From: Spirosoma endophyticum
Lineage (GTDB): Bacteria; Bacteroidota; Bacteroidia; Cytophagales; Spirosomataceae
Length of the DNA stretch: 35,679 nucleotides
Reading direction: 5' to 3'
Assembly: GCF_900112365.1 (NCBI RefSeq)
Contig: NZ_FOLQ01000037.1
Coordinates: 1-35,679 of the forward strand
Part shown: positions 1-7,157 of the stretch, in pieces
Numbering within the stretch: position 1 is the first letter of the stretch
How the letters are laid out: each line of letters begins with the position of its first letter
Made by a program: the position numbers and the translations under genes
The notes under the pieces: generated by a model
The model's input: only the letters and a program-made list of their open reading frames with translations
Database searches by the model: none
Told to the model about the DNA's origin: nothing

Positions 1-2
1 AA

Positions 3-407
3 ACGATTATTGAGCGTTACACTCAATTGATCCGCTTGTATGCGGCCAGCGAGACTCGTTTTCGCACGGGTGCGCCGATCAACGGCATCTTCACGGCAGC
101 CGAAGCCCCCATCAATGGCCCAATTACCTTTGGACCTGCCTTTACCAATGTCAATTCTAATTTTGGACCGTTCATTGGAGAAAATTCACGGGCGGCCGTT
201 TTGATTCACGAAGGCGTACACGTATTTGATCGGATTTCTGGCCGGAGTGATACGCATATTTCGGAGTTCGAAGCCGCCTATAACAGGCAATCCGCCGACT
301 TATCCCTGCACAATCCGAGTTCTTATGCAGGCTTTGCGGCCCATATTGATCTTAAGCGTGACCCCAATCCGCGTTTTGGACTTGGCCAGGGGTCACGTGG
401 TTTGTAA
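3..407 (+). CDS. C-terminal part of an M35-like zinc metallopeptidase domain protein (5' end outside window)
   Basis: The frame is open to the left edge of the window, so only the C-terminus is present; a TTG at 27 is probably not the true start. Seen: an HEGVH sequence, which fits the HExxH zinc-binding and catalytic motif, followed about 35 residues later by NPSSYAGFAAHI. That resembles the NA-D-SYAYFA end motif of deuterolysin/aspzincin (M35) peptidases, and an SGRSDTHISEF stretch between the two could supply the third metal ligand. In this family the histidines and an aspartate bind zinc and the glutamate activates water. Such domains occur as secreted peptidases and as C-terminal toxin domains of large exported proteins; which applies here cannot be told without the N-terminus. 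The family call is an inference from short motifs. Confidence 0.5.
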   Translation, partial: TIIERYTQLIRLYAASETRFRTGAPINGIFTAAEAPINGPITFGPAFTNVNSNFGPFIGENSRAAVLIHEGVHVFDRISGRSDTHISEFEAAYNRQSADLSLHNPSSYAGFAAHIDLKRDPNPRFGLGQGSRGL

Positions 408-587
408 AAAACGTGCCGTAACCTCCAGCCCAGTAATCCAGTGCACCAGTAGGAATACTCCCGATGATGCTTTATCATCAATCGGTATCCGCTCCACGGG
501 AGTAGAGACTGGCGGTTTCCGTCCAATCGCCACCCACCAGGGGGCTTCATGCTATGTCAATGACCAGTCCTGAAATAAGGAACTGGA

Positions 588-1013
588 TTATTTTGACAAG
601 CCATTCAGCAGCACATGTTTACACGTAGCGTTGTGGCCTGCTCCAATCAAACCAATCTGCTGACTGGATAAGGGGTGTACTCGGCGAGTTTGAATTTTCT
701 CCTCATTGATGTAAAAGTCAATGAGGCCTCCATTTTTTGTAATCTTAAGTTTATTAATATTCTTGTCAATAAACTGATTAAATACAAAATCTTCAGGATT
801 TATTGGCTTTTTATCCTGTACGTACTGAACAATAAACTGAGAGAAGTTATTTATCTGGAAGACGTAGTACTGATCAACCTCTCCGCCAACCATACTGCCT
901 GCGCTTGGCGGATTATCGCCTGTACTTTCTATAGTCGACTCTAACGTAAAATCACTCCCCTTGAGGTCAATCGGGGTTATAACCAGACAACGGTCAACAA
1001 AATCCAGGACGGG
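588..1013 (-). pseudogene. Remnant of a jelly-roll (LamG/concanavalin-like) domain gene
   Basis: A 142-codon open stretch with no convincing start; it is closed upstream by a TGA at 1014-1016. The reading SDFTLESTIEST, then DQYYVFQINN, NKLKITKNGGLIDFYINEE and QQIGLIGAG follows the usual order of a Bacteroidota domain in which a sandwich of beta strands ends in a K-x-G-x-x-I-x-FYIN-x-E-x-V segment, as seen in LamG-like carbohydrate- or surface-binding modules. The end of the domain and a stop codon are present, but no signal peptide or full-length N-terminus was found, so this looks like the 3' remnant of a longer gene. Its original function is unknown. It could also be a short intact gene with an unusual start. 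Confidence 0.4.
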
Positions 1014-1253
1014 TCAAGACAGATTTCGTTCAATAAAAGGCAAGCTAAAACTATTTATTGAACTCGTATTGCACTATAAATGAAAACACATTACTATAAG
1101 AGGAGCAATTTTTGAAATCGTTCACGAAAACCTCCCGATGATTCCGGACAAGACAATTAGCATAATAATTCCAACCTGCTTAGAACCCTGTACAGTAGGT
1201 ACCATGTCATAAGATTTTGTTCAGTTGACTGATTCTTAACTATGATTAGTGAA
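1014..1253. other. AT-rich intergenic stretch with one copy of a direct repeat
   Basis: No credible coding sequence. It holds the first copy (about 1119-1155) of an imperfect repeat whose second copy is at about 2918-2955. The two share the exact 14-mer TTCCGGACAAGACA at 1142-1155 and 2942-2955. The HxlR/oxidoreductase pair lies between them. Confidence 0.4.
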
Positions 1254-1625
1254 CTAGATCCTTTTCATTTCCCCCTTTCTATGCAGTAAGCCCCAGTCAA
1301 TCATGGCATCAATAACCGTAATAATATTTTGGCCAGATTCTGTTAAGGTATACGCCACTAAAACAGGGGGGTGATTGGTTACCTTACGTTCTATCATACC
1401 ATTGATCTCCAGTTCTTTCAGCTCCTTTGATAACATCCTGGGTGTTATCCCTTCTAGGCTGTCCAACAAATCTTTAAACCTGTTTTTTTTGTAAAACAGG
1501 GCGGCAATAATGGGCAGTTTCCATTTGCCGCTGACAACATTCATCGTGTCTGTTAAGGCAAGGGTGAATTGTCGGGGACACTGATTTACCTCTGCCTGTT
1601 CTATTAACTCTCTAAAACTACTCAT
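1254..1625 (-). CDS. HxlR (DUF24) family regulator with an N-terminal cysteine
   Basis: At 123 residues this is the normal length of an HxlR winged-helix regulator. The core is VSGKWKLPIIAAL (about residues 31-43), then the recognition-helix region GITPRMLSKELKELE and the wing with NHPPVLVAYTLT, ending in the typical dimer helix with DWGLLH. Cys16, followed by proline, stands just before the DNA-binding domain, the place where HypR and QorR carry their redox-sensing cysteine. The gene is divergent from a QorB-like oxidoreductase across 92 bp that hold a palindrome. Corynebacterium glutamicum qorR-qor2 has the same plan, so quinone or disulfide stress sensing is a reasonable inference. Family assignment is secure; the signal sensed is inferred. 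Confidence 0.9.
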   Translation of the reverse strand: MSSFRELIEQAEVNQCPRQFTLALTDTMNVVSGKWKLPIIAALFYKKNRFKDLLDSLEGITPRMLSKELKELEINGMIERKVTNHPPVLVAYTLTESGQNIITVIDAMIDWGLLHRKGEMKRI

Positions 1626-1647
1626 AATCAGTCGATTATTGAATTAC

Positions 1648-1661
1648 TATACTAAAGTATA
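1648..1661. promoter_or_regulatory. Palindromic operator candidate for the HxlR regulator
   Basis: TATACT-AA-AGTATA is an almost perfect inverted repeat between the divergent HxlR and oxidoreductase genes. It starts 22 bp upstream of the HxlR start and lies 57 bp upstream of the oxidoreductase start. HxlR proteins bind such short palindromes as dimers. TATAC/GTATA half-sites recur in the second HxlR divergon at 8276-8317, which supports the call. Confidence 0.5.
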
Positions 1662-1684
1662 TCGGTTAGCACCCATACCGAATT

Positions 1685-1692
1685 TAGTTTTG
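1685..1692 (+). promoter_or_regulatory. Bacteroidota-type -7 promoter box (TAGTTTTG)
   Basis: TAGTTTTG fits the TAnnTTTG -7 consensus and lies 25 nt upstream of the ATG at 1718. No clear TTTG -33 box was seen at the expected spacing. The operator candidate at 1648-1661 sits about 23 bp upstream, in the -33 region. Confidence 0.4.
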
Positions 1693-1717
1693 CATCACAT
1701 TCAACCAAACACAAACT

Positions 1718-2596
1718 ATGATTCTTGTTACAGGGGCAACAGGACAATTGGGTGCTAAAGCCATTGACCATTTATTGACCAAAGGCGTTAAGGCTGCTGA
1801 CATAGCGGCATTCGTTAGAGATGCCGCAAAAGCACAACGCTTAACCGAAAAAGGAATTCAGGTACGAGTGGGTGATTACACGGATTACGATTCGTTAGTG
1901 AACGCGTTTACGGGTGTTGATAAGCTGTTATTGGTGTCCAGCAACGACAGAGAGGCCGTTGAAAACCGAACGGCTCACCACATTAATGTAATCAAAGCCG
2001 CCCAACAAGCCAACATTAAGCATATCGTTTACACCTCTTTTGTCAGAAAACCAACGTTTGCCGAAACGGCCATAGCCTCTTTTCAACACGCTCATGTTGA
2101 GTCAGAACAGTTTCTAAAAAATAGTGGCCTTGCCTATACTATATTGCAAAACGGCATTTATTTGGAGATGATTCCAGTTTTTGTTGGCGGCAACGTAGCC
2201 CAAACAGGGGTTATCCTGTTTCCTGCCCAGTCAGGTAAAGCTAGTTGGGTGCTTCGAGACGAATTGGCCGAAGCTACTGCTCATGTGTTGACGACCAAAG
2301 GCCATGAACAGAAGATCTATCCACTGACGAATACAGAATCGGTTTCTTTTGACAAAATAGCCACCGATTTGTCGGCTACCTTAGGGAAAGATATCCAGTA
2401 TATATCTCCACCGGTCGATGAATTTGAATCCATTCTAAAAAAAGCAGGTGTGCCCGATTTGTATATAGGGATGTTTATGATGTGGGCTGTGGCACAAGCA
2501 CAGGACGCCTTAAATGTAGAAGATACTACGTTAGCGACTTTTTTAGGCAGAAAACCGACGAGTGTCAAGCAGTTTATCAATACGATCTACGGTTAA
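1718..2596 (+). CDS. NAD(P)H:quinone oxidoreductase-like protein (QorB/YtfG type, NmrA-like)
   Basis: A 292-residue atypical short-chain (NmrA-like) Rossmann protein. The N-terminal VTGATGQLG (residues 4-12) is the dinucleotide-binding loop. VGDYTDYDSL, KLLLVSSND, NVIKAAQQANIKHIVYTS, YTILQNGIYLEM and a C-terminal FLGRKPTSVKQF follow the layout of E. coli YtfG (QorB), which reduces quinones with NADPH. There is no YxxxK catalytic pair, as usual for this group. It is divergent from a cysteine-bearing HxlR gene and probably repressed by it. A role in clearing quinones or related electrophiles is inferred from the family and this arrangement. The ATG at 1718 follows a -7-like box and begins directly at the Rossmann strand. 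Confidence 0.82.
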   Translation: MILVTGATGQLGAKAIDHLLTKGVKAADIAAFVRDAAKAQRLTEKGIQVRVGDYTDYDSLVNAFTGVDKLLLVSSNDREAVENRTAHHINVIKAAQQANIKHIVYTSFVRKPTFAETAIASFQHAHVESEQFLKNSGLAYTILQNGIYLEMIPVFVGGNVAQTGVILFPAQSGKASWVLRDELAEATAHVLTTKGHEQKIYPLTNTESVSFDKIATDLSATLGKDIQYISPPVDEFESILKKAGVPDLYIGMFMMWAVAQAQDALNVEDTTLATFLGRKPTSVKQFINTIYG

Positions 2597-3060
2597 GCTG
2601 TTCTTACCCGCTCACCTACCGCTTACTTCAGAACAAAAACTGTTTACTAGCTTCAGGTGGTTATGTGTAGGCAACTAGTCCAAAATCTTACTGAATTTAC
2701 TTTATTTTACTGGACACGACTCAAATTAATCTTGATCTAGTGTCCAGTAAACTAGAGTAAATCCATTAGACAGTTTGTTGTGGCAATAGTCACTTATCAA
2801 TCAGAATTAAAATGTAACCTATTTTGCCTAATTTGCATAGATTAGTTCATTTGTGATCGTTCATAAAAAGGTCAATGATCATCATTAACTGAACTTGTCG
2901 TAATCAGCTACCAAAACCGTTCAATTAAACGTCCGAATCATTTCCGGACAAGACATCTGACTTTTAAGCCCAAAACACACGACAATTAGTCCGTTTCCCT
3001 GAATAAACTTCAATCCCAATACCGGCAGCTCATTGACTAACTGCCCCCTGACCATGGCCA
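2597..3060. other. Intergenic region with an inverted repeat and second direct-repeat copy
   Basis: No supported gene. It contains a 12-bp perfect inverted repeat at 2706-2751 and the second copy (about 2918-2955) of the repeat first seen at about 1119-1155. The rest is AT-rich with nothing recognised. Confidence 0.4.
2706..2751. repeat. 12-bp perfect inverted repeat TTTACTGGACAC / GTGTCCAGTAAA
   Basis: The arms at 2706-2717 and 2740-2751 are separated by 22 bp. No T-run follows, so it is not an obvious terminator. A GTCCAGT core also occurs at about 7852 and, inverted, near 32730. It may be a transposon-end relic, but no transposase is adjacent. Confidence 0.45.
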
Positions 3061-4041
3061 TTACTCGACAAAGCGCCGGTGACGGGTAGCGGTGGGGGTA
3101 GGAAAGTCCGAGGGGATGGGGATGTCGACTTTGCCGGTGGCAGCCCACTGGGCACCTCGTTGCAGGCAGGTGATGAACCCAACACATTCCACCGAATAAT
3201 CCATATGACCCAGGGGGGTGTGGAAAATCCGGCCTTGCCCGTAATTGATCGTCATCAGCATCGGTTCGTGACGATCGGTGCCTTTATTTTGTTTTGACGA
3301 GTAGGCCGTGGCCAGCACCTGCAGGTGCTCGGCAGGTCCCCGCAGGCGGTCGTACAGCTCATCTTTGGTGTGCATCCAGGTCAGGGGCATGCCTTGGGTG
3401 ATGGGATGGCTGGCTTGCCGAATCTTTATCTGAATCTCCTGCTGCGCCCCGTGCGATCCGGCCTGTCCGGGTTGGGGGTCTCGCATCAGGGCCCCTTCGT
3501 TGGTGTAGTACACATAAGGACCGTCTTTCTCGGTGCGATCCCCCCACCCGCCCAGGCCGATCATTTTGTTGTAGGCGGGCCAGCGGGGAAACGAGTTATC
3601 GGCCGCATGGATGACGACCAGACCGCCCCCCTTTTTGATAAACGTGTCAAAATCACGCTGGGTCTCATCGGACCAGGGGGCGGCCTCCCAGCCAAAATTG
3701 CAGACCACCAGGTCATAGCTGGCGAAGTCAGGATGGAAGCTGGAATCGGCTCGGGGTTTGGATAAGGCTTTAGTCGCCCGGACACCGGGAATTCTATATT
3801 TTTCCATCAACTCATCGCCATTCCAGGTATAGTACGAGCGCTGTACATCGACCGAAAACTTACCCGTCTCTTCCAGGTAGCGCTTGATCATAAAGGTGAT
3901 TTTGGGCCATTGCTCGTGATTGTTCTGGCCGTCGACGATGAGCGTGCGAATGAGGTTAAGCTTTTGGTTTTGGGGTGCCTGAGCCTGAACAGAATGCACC
4001 CCAAGGAGTAGCAGGAGTAGACTAGCAAAGAGGGATTTCAT
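3061..4041 (-). CDS. Secreted ThuA domain-containing protein
   Basis: The ATG at 4041 begins MKSLFASLLLLLLGVHSVQAQ, a clean signal peptide; an ATG two codons upstream is also possible. The mature part is a ThuA-like (trehalose-utilisation, class I glutamine-amidotransferase-like) fold. It has LIVDGQNNHEQWP at the first strand, FASYDLVVCNFGWEAAPWS, FIKKGGGLVVIHAADNSF at the nucleophile-elbow region, PITQGMPLTWMHTKDELYDRL, and GQGRIFHTPLGHMDYS near the end. ThuA proteins are tied to sugar metabolism in several bacteria, but the reaction is not established, and many Bacteroidota copies are exported. The nearest genes are unrelated, so no pathway can be assigned. Confidence 0.88.
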   Translation of the reverse strand: MKSLFASLLLLLLGVHSVQAQAPQNQKLNLIRTLIVDGQNNHEQWPKITFMIKRYLEETGKFSVDVQRSYYTWNGDELMEKYRIPGVRATKALSKPRADSSFHPDFASYDLVVCNFGWEAAPWSDETQRDFDTFIKKGGGLVVIHAADNSFPRWPAYNKMIGLGGWGDRTEKDGPYVYYTNEGALMRDPQPGQAGSHGAQQEIQIKIRQASHPITQGMPLTWMHTKDELYDRLRGPAEHLQVLATAYSSKQNKGTDRHEPMLMTINYGQGRIFHTPLGHMDYSVECVGFITCLQRGAQWAATGKVDIPIPSDFPTPTATRHRRFVE

Positions 4042-4063
4042 GATCATTTGGTGAGTAAGGGAC

Positions 4064-4276
4064 GTGGATCATAACGGCTCTGGGTCCGTCACACCGTATG
4101 TGCACAAGGGGGCACTAGTCTTCAAACCAAGTACTGACTTGAATCTACTTTTATCGAATGCTGTTTCTGCCTACCCTCCCGCTCTGAAGCAACAAATTCG
4201 TTCGCTCGACTGGGCAACAGGTCATATGGGTTTATTAGTGCTTACTGGTGATCGGGTATGCTACAAATTGCGTTGA
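4064..4276 (+). CDS. Possible small hypothetical protein (70 aa)
   Basis: A 70-codon frame with a GTG start between two minus-strand genes. The second half (AYPPALKQQIRSLDWATG, then LLVLTGDRVCYKLR) reads like real protein, but no family is recognised and no promoter or ribosome-binding site stands out. It fills most of the 274-bp gap between its neighbours without overlap. It may be genuine, or a chance frame. Confidence 0.3.
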   Translation: MDHNGSGSVTPYVHKGALVFKPSTDLNLLLSNAVSAYPPALKQQIRSLDWATGHMGLLVLTGDRVCYKLR

Positions 4277-4315
4277 GCAGGCACTATACATTATCCGCTC
4301 AAGTAAACCTCCCAT

Positions 4316-5539
4316 TTACTCGTCCCACTGGGATGAATAATCATGCCATTGTTCGAGTAAGAAATCCGCCAAATCAGCCCCGGCAGCTCGTTCGTCGTCC
4401 GTTGCATTATCTTCCAGATAGGTTGACACGGTAATCTGAAATCCTTGCGCCAGCAGTTCACCGGCGACCCGGTTCCAGCGGTCAAAGGCACTTCCATCTT
4501 TCGACAAGTCAGGAAATAACTCAATGCGTCGGCCGCGCAACGGGGCCAGCCGTTCAGCATTCAAATACGACAACGCCCCCACGGCCATCCAGATAAAGCC
4601 GGGAAAATAAGGCGTACTGATAACCGCCGTTTTAGGCGCTTCTACAATGGCAATTGGCTGATCGGTGTCGGCGGTTAGGAGTTGCGGCAACCCGAATAAA
4701 CAAGGCGATTTCTGCACCTCGTTTCGCTCGTCCAGATAGGCCATCAGCCAGGCCGGGTAAGGCTGGTTCAGTTCATCACACCGGCGGGCATAGGAGGAAT
4801 GGACCCAGGTGGTTCGGCTTCGCTTCTCACCCGCTTTGATCACGTAGTTGACGGTGTGAAACGTATCATCAAACAACTTGATCTGCCCGCCCCGTATGCG
4901 TTGCCACTCATCGATAAACCAGAACACACAAGCCCCCGGCCAGCGGCCAGAGGTACCAATGTTGAACCGGTTTAACAGATCGTTGGCAACGGTATCCCCA
5001 AAACGACGACGTAGCAACCTGGCAAACTGATTGCGTTCATAATGGCCCAGCGATTGAGTAAACACCTCCTCAGGAATGGTGCAAAGCGGACTGGCTGGTT
5101 GGGTTGGGATGAAATGTACGGGTCCAACTGGGCGGTTCGATGGGGATGATTTGTCGAACAGGAAGTTCGCAACATGTTCGGCCTGCTCAAGACTGGCTCC
5201 TTCCCGCTGCATAAGCTGGGTAATGATATTCTGTTTCAATAGGCCCGCGTGCTTCTGGCGGGCTGCTATGGTAAACCAGTTTTTGGGGATGGGACCCACA
5301 CTAGTCTGGGCCTTCATCTGCTCGTAGTAAGACAGACCGGACGCGCCTTTGTGGTACGGGTTGAGGTGATAGCCACAATTGCTTTCCCGGTCGCAGCGGC
5401 CGTACATGTCGGGCAAGAGTTCGCCTGTTTGGGTGTCGATATAGCGACTTAATGTTTTACGGTGTTTAGGGCCGCAACTCGGGCAATCGGATTTAATGGC
5501 CTTTTTGGGTAGCTGATAACGGAACGTATTGGTCGGCAT
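4316..5539 (-). CDS. DUF6371-type zinc-finger/Toprim protein (primase-like)
   Basis: 407 residues. The N-terminus has four cysteines, C19-x2-C22 and C49-x5-C55, in a CHC2-like zinc ribbon that in related proteins contacts DNA. A middle domain (about 160-270) has FWFIDEWQRIRGGQIKLFD, the DUF6371-type pattern. A Toprim-like C-terminal domain follows: IAIVEAPKTAVI (E300), then the IELFPDLSKDG region (D344). Toprim folds bind metal in primases and topoisomerases. Such proteins are common in Bacteroidota accessory DNA and resemble replication primases without the full polymerase. No helicase, integrase or mobilisation gene is adjacent, so its element, if any, is not visible. The zinc and Toprim assignments rest on motifs; the role in priming is inferred. 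Confidence 0.75.
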   Translation of the reverse strand: MPTNTFRYQLPKKAIKSDCPSCGPKHRKTLSRYIDTQTGELLPDMYGRCDRESNCGYHLNPYHKGASGLSYYEQMKAQTSVGPIPKNWFTIAARQKHAGLLKQNIITQLMQREGASLEQAEHVANFLFDKSSPSNRPVGPVHFIPTQPASPLCTIPEEVFTQSLGHYERNQFARLLRRRFGDTVANDLLNRFNIGTSGRWPGACVFWFIDEWQRIRGGQIKLFDDTFHTVNYVIKAGEKRSRTTWVHSSYARRCDELNQPYPAWLMAYLDERNEVQKSPCLFGLPQLLTADTDQPIAIVEAPKTAVISTPYFPGFIWMAVGALSYLNAERLAPLRGRRIELFPDLSKDGSAFDRWNRVAGELLAQGFQITVSTYLEDNATDDERAAGADLADFLLEQWHDYSSQWDE

Positions 5540-5662
5540 GGAGGTAAAACTAAAAATTGGTTCCCAGCTAACGTTCCTAGCGCCTTTTCGGTATGCTGAT
5601 ACAGGGTATCATTTTCTTATCAAATGCGGTAGTTGGCCAGTCCCCAGCTTGGCTACGTTTGC

Positions 5663-6036
5663 TTACTGGCTTATCCAGTCAATAGCCTGCTCCCGTTCGG
5701 AAAAGAGAAACACCTGTATAGTCAAGCCTGGAAACAGATTTCCCAGTTTGGCCAGTGAGCCTACCCACTCTTTATCGGTGACGACGGCTGCTTTCTCAAA
5801 GGCACTCAGATACGTAGCATCGGCGTTGAGGTCTTCCCAAAAAGCTTTCGGTGAAATCGAACCTACACTGATGTACTCCGCATAGGCTCGTAAGTTGGTC
5901 GGATACTGGGCTACTTTCCGTTTTACCTCATCAATCAGCGGCCGTATATCGTATATCGTATATCGTATATCGATATATCGCCATCGATGCGATAGCCTAC
6001 TATCCGCTCATCCTTAAGATCAATCGTCTGAATCAT
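5663..6036 (-). pseudogene. SpoIIAA/STAS-like protein gene, frameshifted by a 7-bp tandem repeat
   Basis: The ATG at 6036 opens MIQTIDLKDERIVGYRIDGD, then the frame runs into four copies of a 7-bp unit and reaches a stop. Downstream, another frame continues as IRPLIDEVKRKVAQYPTN, FWEDLNADATYLSAFEKAAVV, EWVGSLAKLGNLFPG and EREQAIDWISQ to a TAA at 5663. Together these give the layout of SpoIIAA-like (STAS/SEC14-fold) proteins of about 120 residues. The whole span is 374 bp. Removing two 7-bp units makes 360 bp (119 codons plus stop) and joins the halves as D-I-S-I-Y-D-I-R-P-L. The gene is therefore OFF with four units and would be ON with two or five. The function of this group is poorly known; a lipid or regulatory-partner-binding role is usually assumed. 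A sequencing error in the repeat cannot be ruled out. Confidence 0.75.
5945..5972. repeat. Heptanucleotide tandem repeat (TATATCG x4) inside the STAS-like gene
   Basis: Four exact copies of TATATCG (CGATATA in the gene's direction), next to a near-copy at 5973-5980. Seven is not a multiple of three, so each gain or loss by slipped-strand mispairing shifts the reading frame. Confidence 0.85.
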
Positions 6037-6096
6037 GATAGGGTTGGTTTTTGCAATGAAGTAATCGAATCCAGGCTACGGTCAGCTTAACAAAAA

Positions 6097-6125
6097 AAGC
6101 CCCGCTGGGTGGACCATCGGGGCTT
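6097..6125 (-). terminator. Rho-independent terminator reading leftward
   Basis: Arms AAGCCCCG (6097-6104) and CGGGGCTT (6118-6125) flank a 13-nt loop. On the minus strand the hairpin is followed by a run of T (plus-strand A's at 6092-6098). No minus-strand gene lies just upstream of it (6126-7911), so its gene has been lost or is not recognised. It lies upstream of the STAS-like gene and may insulate it. Confidence 0.65.
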
Positions 6126-6261
6126 GAGACGCTTACTGAATTATAAACGCTGTTTTGGCCCTTTTATTGTGTACTCTGAAACAGAGTAAGGCTTATTTAG
6201 CATTATATTTTAGTGATTGAGACGGTACATGTAGCTACTTCCCAGTTTTATTGCAAGCGTT

Positions 6262-6426
6262 ATGAGCACCCATCAACCTGAACGTATCATCTCCGGGGGC
6301 CAGACGGGCATCGACCAACTGGGGCTGGAAGTCGCCCGGTCGCTGGGTATTCCAACCGGTGGCCTGGCGCCCAGGATGTTGATAGTTGAGTTCTGGTTCT
6401 ATATCTACTGCCGAGTTAGTCTATGA
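6262..6426 (+). pseudogene. Truncated molybdenum-carrier-like (SLOG/Rossmann) gene, 5' part only
   Basis: The ATG at 6262 begins MSTHQPERIISGGQTGIDQLG and continues EVARSLGIPTGG. This is the nucleotide-binding N-terminus (GGQTGxD) of the putative molybdenum-carrier family, whose members run to roughly 150 residues. After GLAPR the similarity stops and the frame ends 54 codons from the start. The last bases overlap the ATG of the PAS gene (ATGA, 6423-6426). The break suggests a deletion or insertion junction near 6373. The four-base overlap could still allow coupled translation of the PAS gene, but is probably accidental. Confidence 0.6.
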
Positions 6427-7157
6427 ATGAGAAATCAACCCAGGAAGGATGGGTTCTTTTGCGATTAGCTTTGCAAACCAATCAACTTCAGGAAGTAAAA
6501 GACAACGAGACCGCCGAAAAGCAAGCGAAGTCCCGTTTGAATGAACGGCATCAACGCGAGATGGCCCAAATTAGTCTTTTTCTCCAGCCTATTGGGTGGA
6601 CTAAAGCGATTGCCCGGTACTCAGCTCAACAAGCGGAGCGCCTTTTTCTTCACAAAACCCGACGAGCGGCCATCTTACTGCGCCAACGAAAGGAAGTGAC
6701 TGACCTGGAGCAGTGGATCAATCAACAGCGTGAGCAATCGACGGATATCGCCCTGTTCAATCAACTCCAGGCGCTCTTTAGCTGGTCGCTCACCACTCAA
6801 CAACGGCAGTCCTATCACCAGGCCTTAAGCCAGAGCGATACCCTCATCATCACGGATGCACAAAAACTAATTTTATGGACGAGCCAAAGCTTTTTGAGCT
6901 TAACTGGTCATCGGCCGAGCGAGGTGGTGGGCCAGAGTCCCCAGATGCTCCAGGGACCAGCTACCGATGAGGCAGTTTTGGGCTATATTCGGGACCAGCT
7001 GAGACGGGTTCAACCGGTGGAAGTGGAGTTACTAAATTACCACAAAGGGGGTACGTCTTATGTATGTCATATGCGGATTGAGCCCTTGTATAGCCGTCAA
7101 GGGGCCTTGACTCATTACTCATCTGTTGAACGCTACGTCATGTCAGCCGACTCGTAA
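6423..7157 (+). CDS. Coiled-coil protein with a C-terminal LOV-like PAS domain lacking the flavin cysteine
   Basis: 244 residues. Residues 1-125 are charged and Gln-rich, probably helical or coiled coil. From about 140 a PAS domain runs through DTLIITDAQKLILWTSQSF, the helix TGHRPSEVVGQSPQMLQG, then AVLGYIRDQLRR, VEVELLNYHKGGTSYVCHMRIEPLY and a final HY strand. This is the LOV subclass order, but where LOV photoreceptors have GRNCRFLQG this protein has GQSPQMLQG, so the adduct-forming cysteine is proline. It should not form the normal photoadduct, though it might still bind flavin or another ligand. There is no kinase, cyclase or DNA-binding domain, so the output is unknown. No partner gene is nearby. 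The start at 6423 overlaps the end of the truncated gene upstream; a later start is possible. Confidence 0.7.
   Translation: MNEKSTQEGWVLLRLALQTNQLQEVKDNETAEKQAKSRLNERHQREMAQISLFLQPIGWTKAIARYSAQQAERLFLHKTRRAAILLRQRKEVTDLEQWINQQREQSTDIALFNQLQALFSWSLTTQQRQSYHQALSQSDTLIITDAQKLILWTSQSFLSLTGHRPSEVVGQSPQMLQGPATDEAVLGYIRDQLRRVQPVEVELLNYHKGGTSYVCHMRIEPLYSRQGALTHYSSVERYVMSADS

Noticed and set aside
226..573. Rightward 115-codon frame and leftward 75-codon frame at the window start
   Set aside because: Both overlap the metallopeptidase-like end in other frames; the part beyond 407 has no recognisable family.
3325..3765. 146-codon rightward frame
   Set aside because: Antisense shadow of the ThuA-domain gene.
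5529..5885. 118-codon rightward frame
   Set aside because: It is antisense to the STAS-like gene, whose minus-strand reading has clear family structure.
5945..5972. CRISPR-like or satellite array
   Set aside because: The unit is 7 bp with no spacers, so it is a simple tandem repeat.
6840..7157. LOV blue-light photoreceptor
   Set aside because: The fold fits but the photoactive cysteine is replaced by proline, so it is kept as a PAS protein only.
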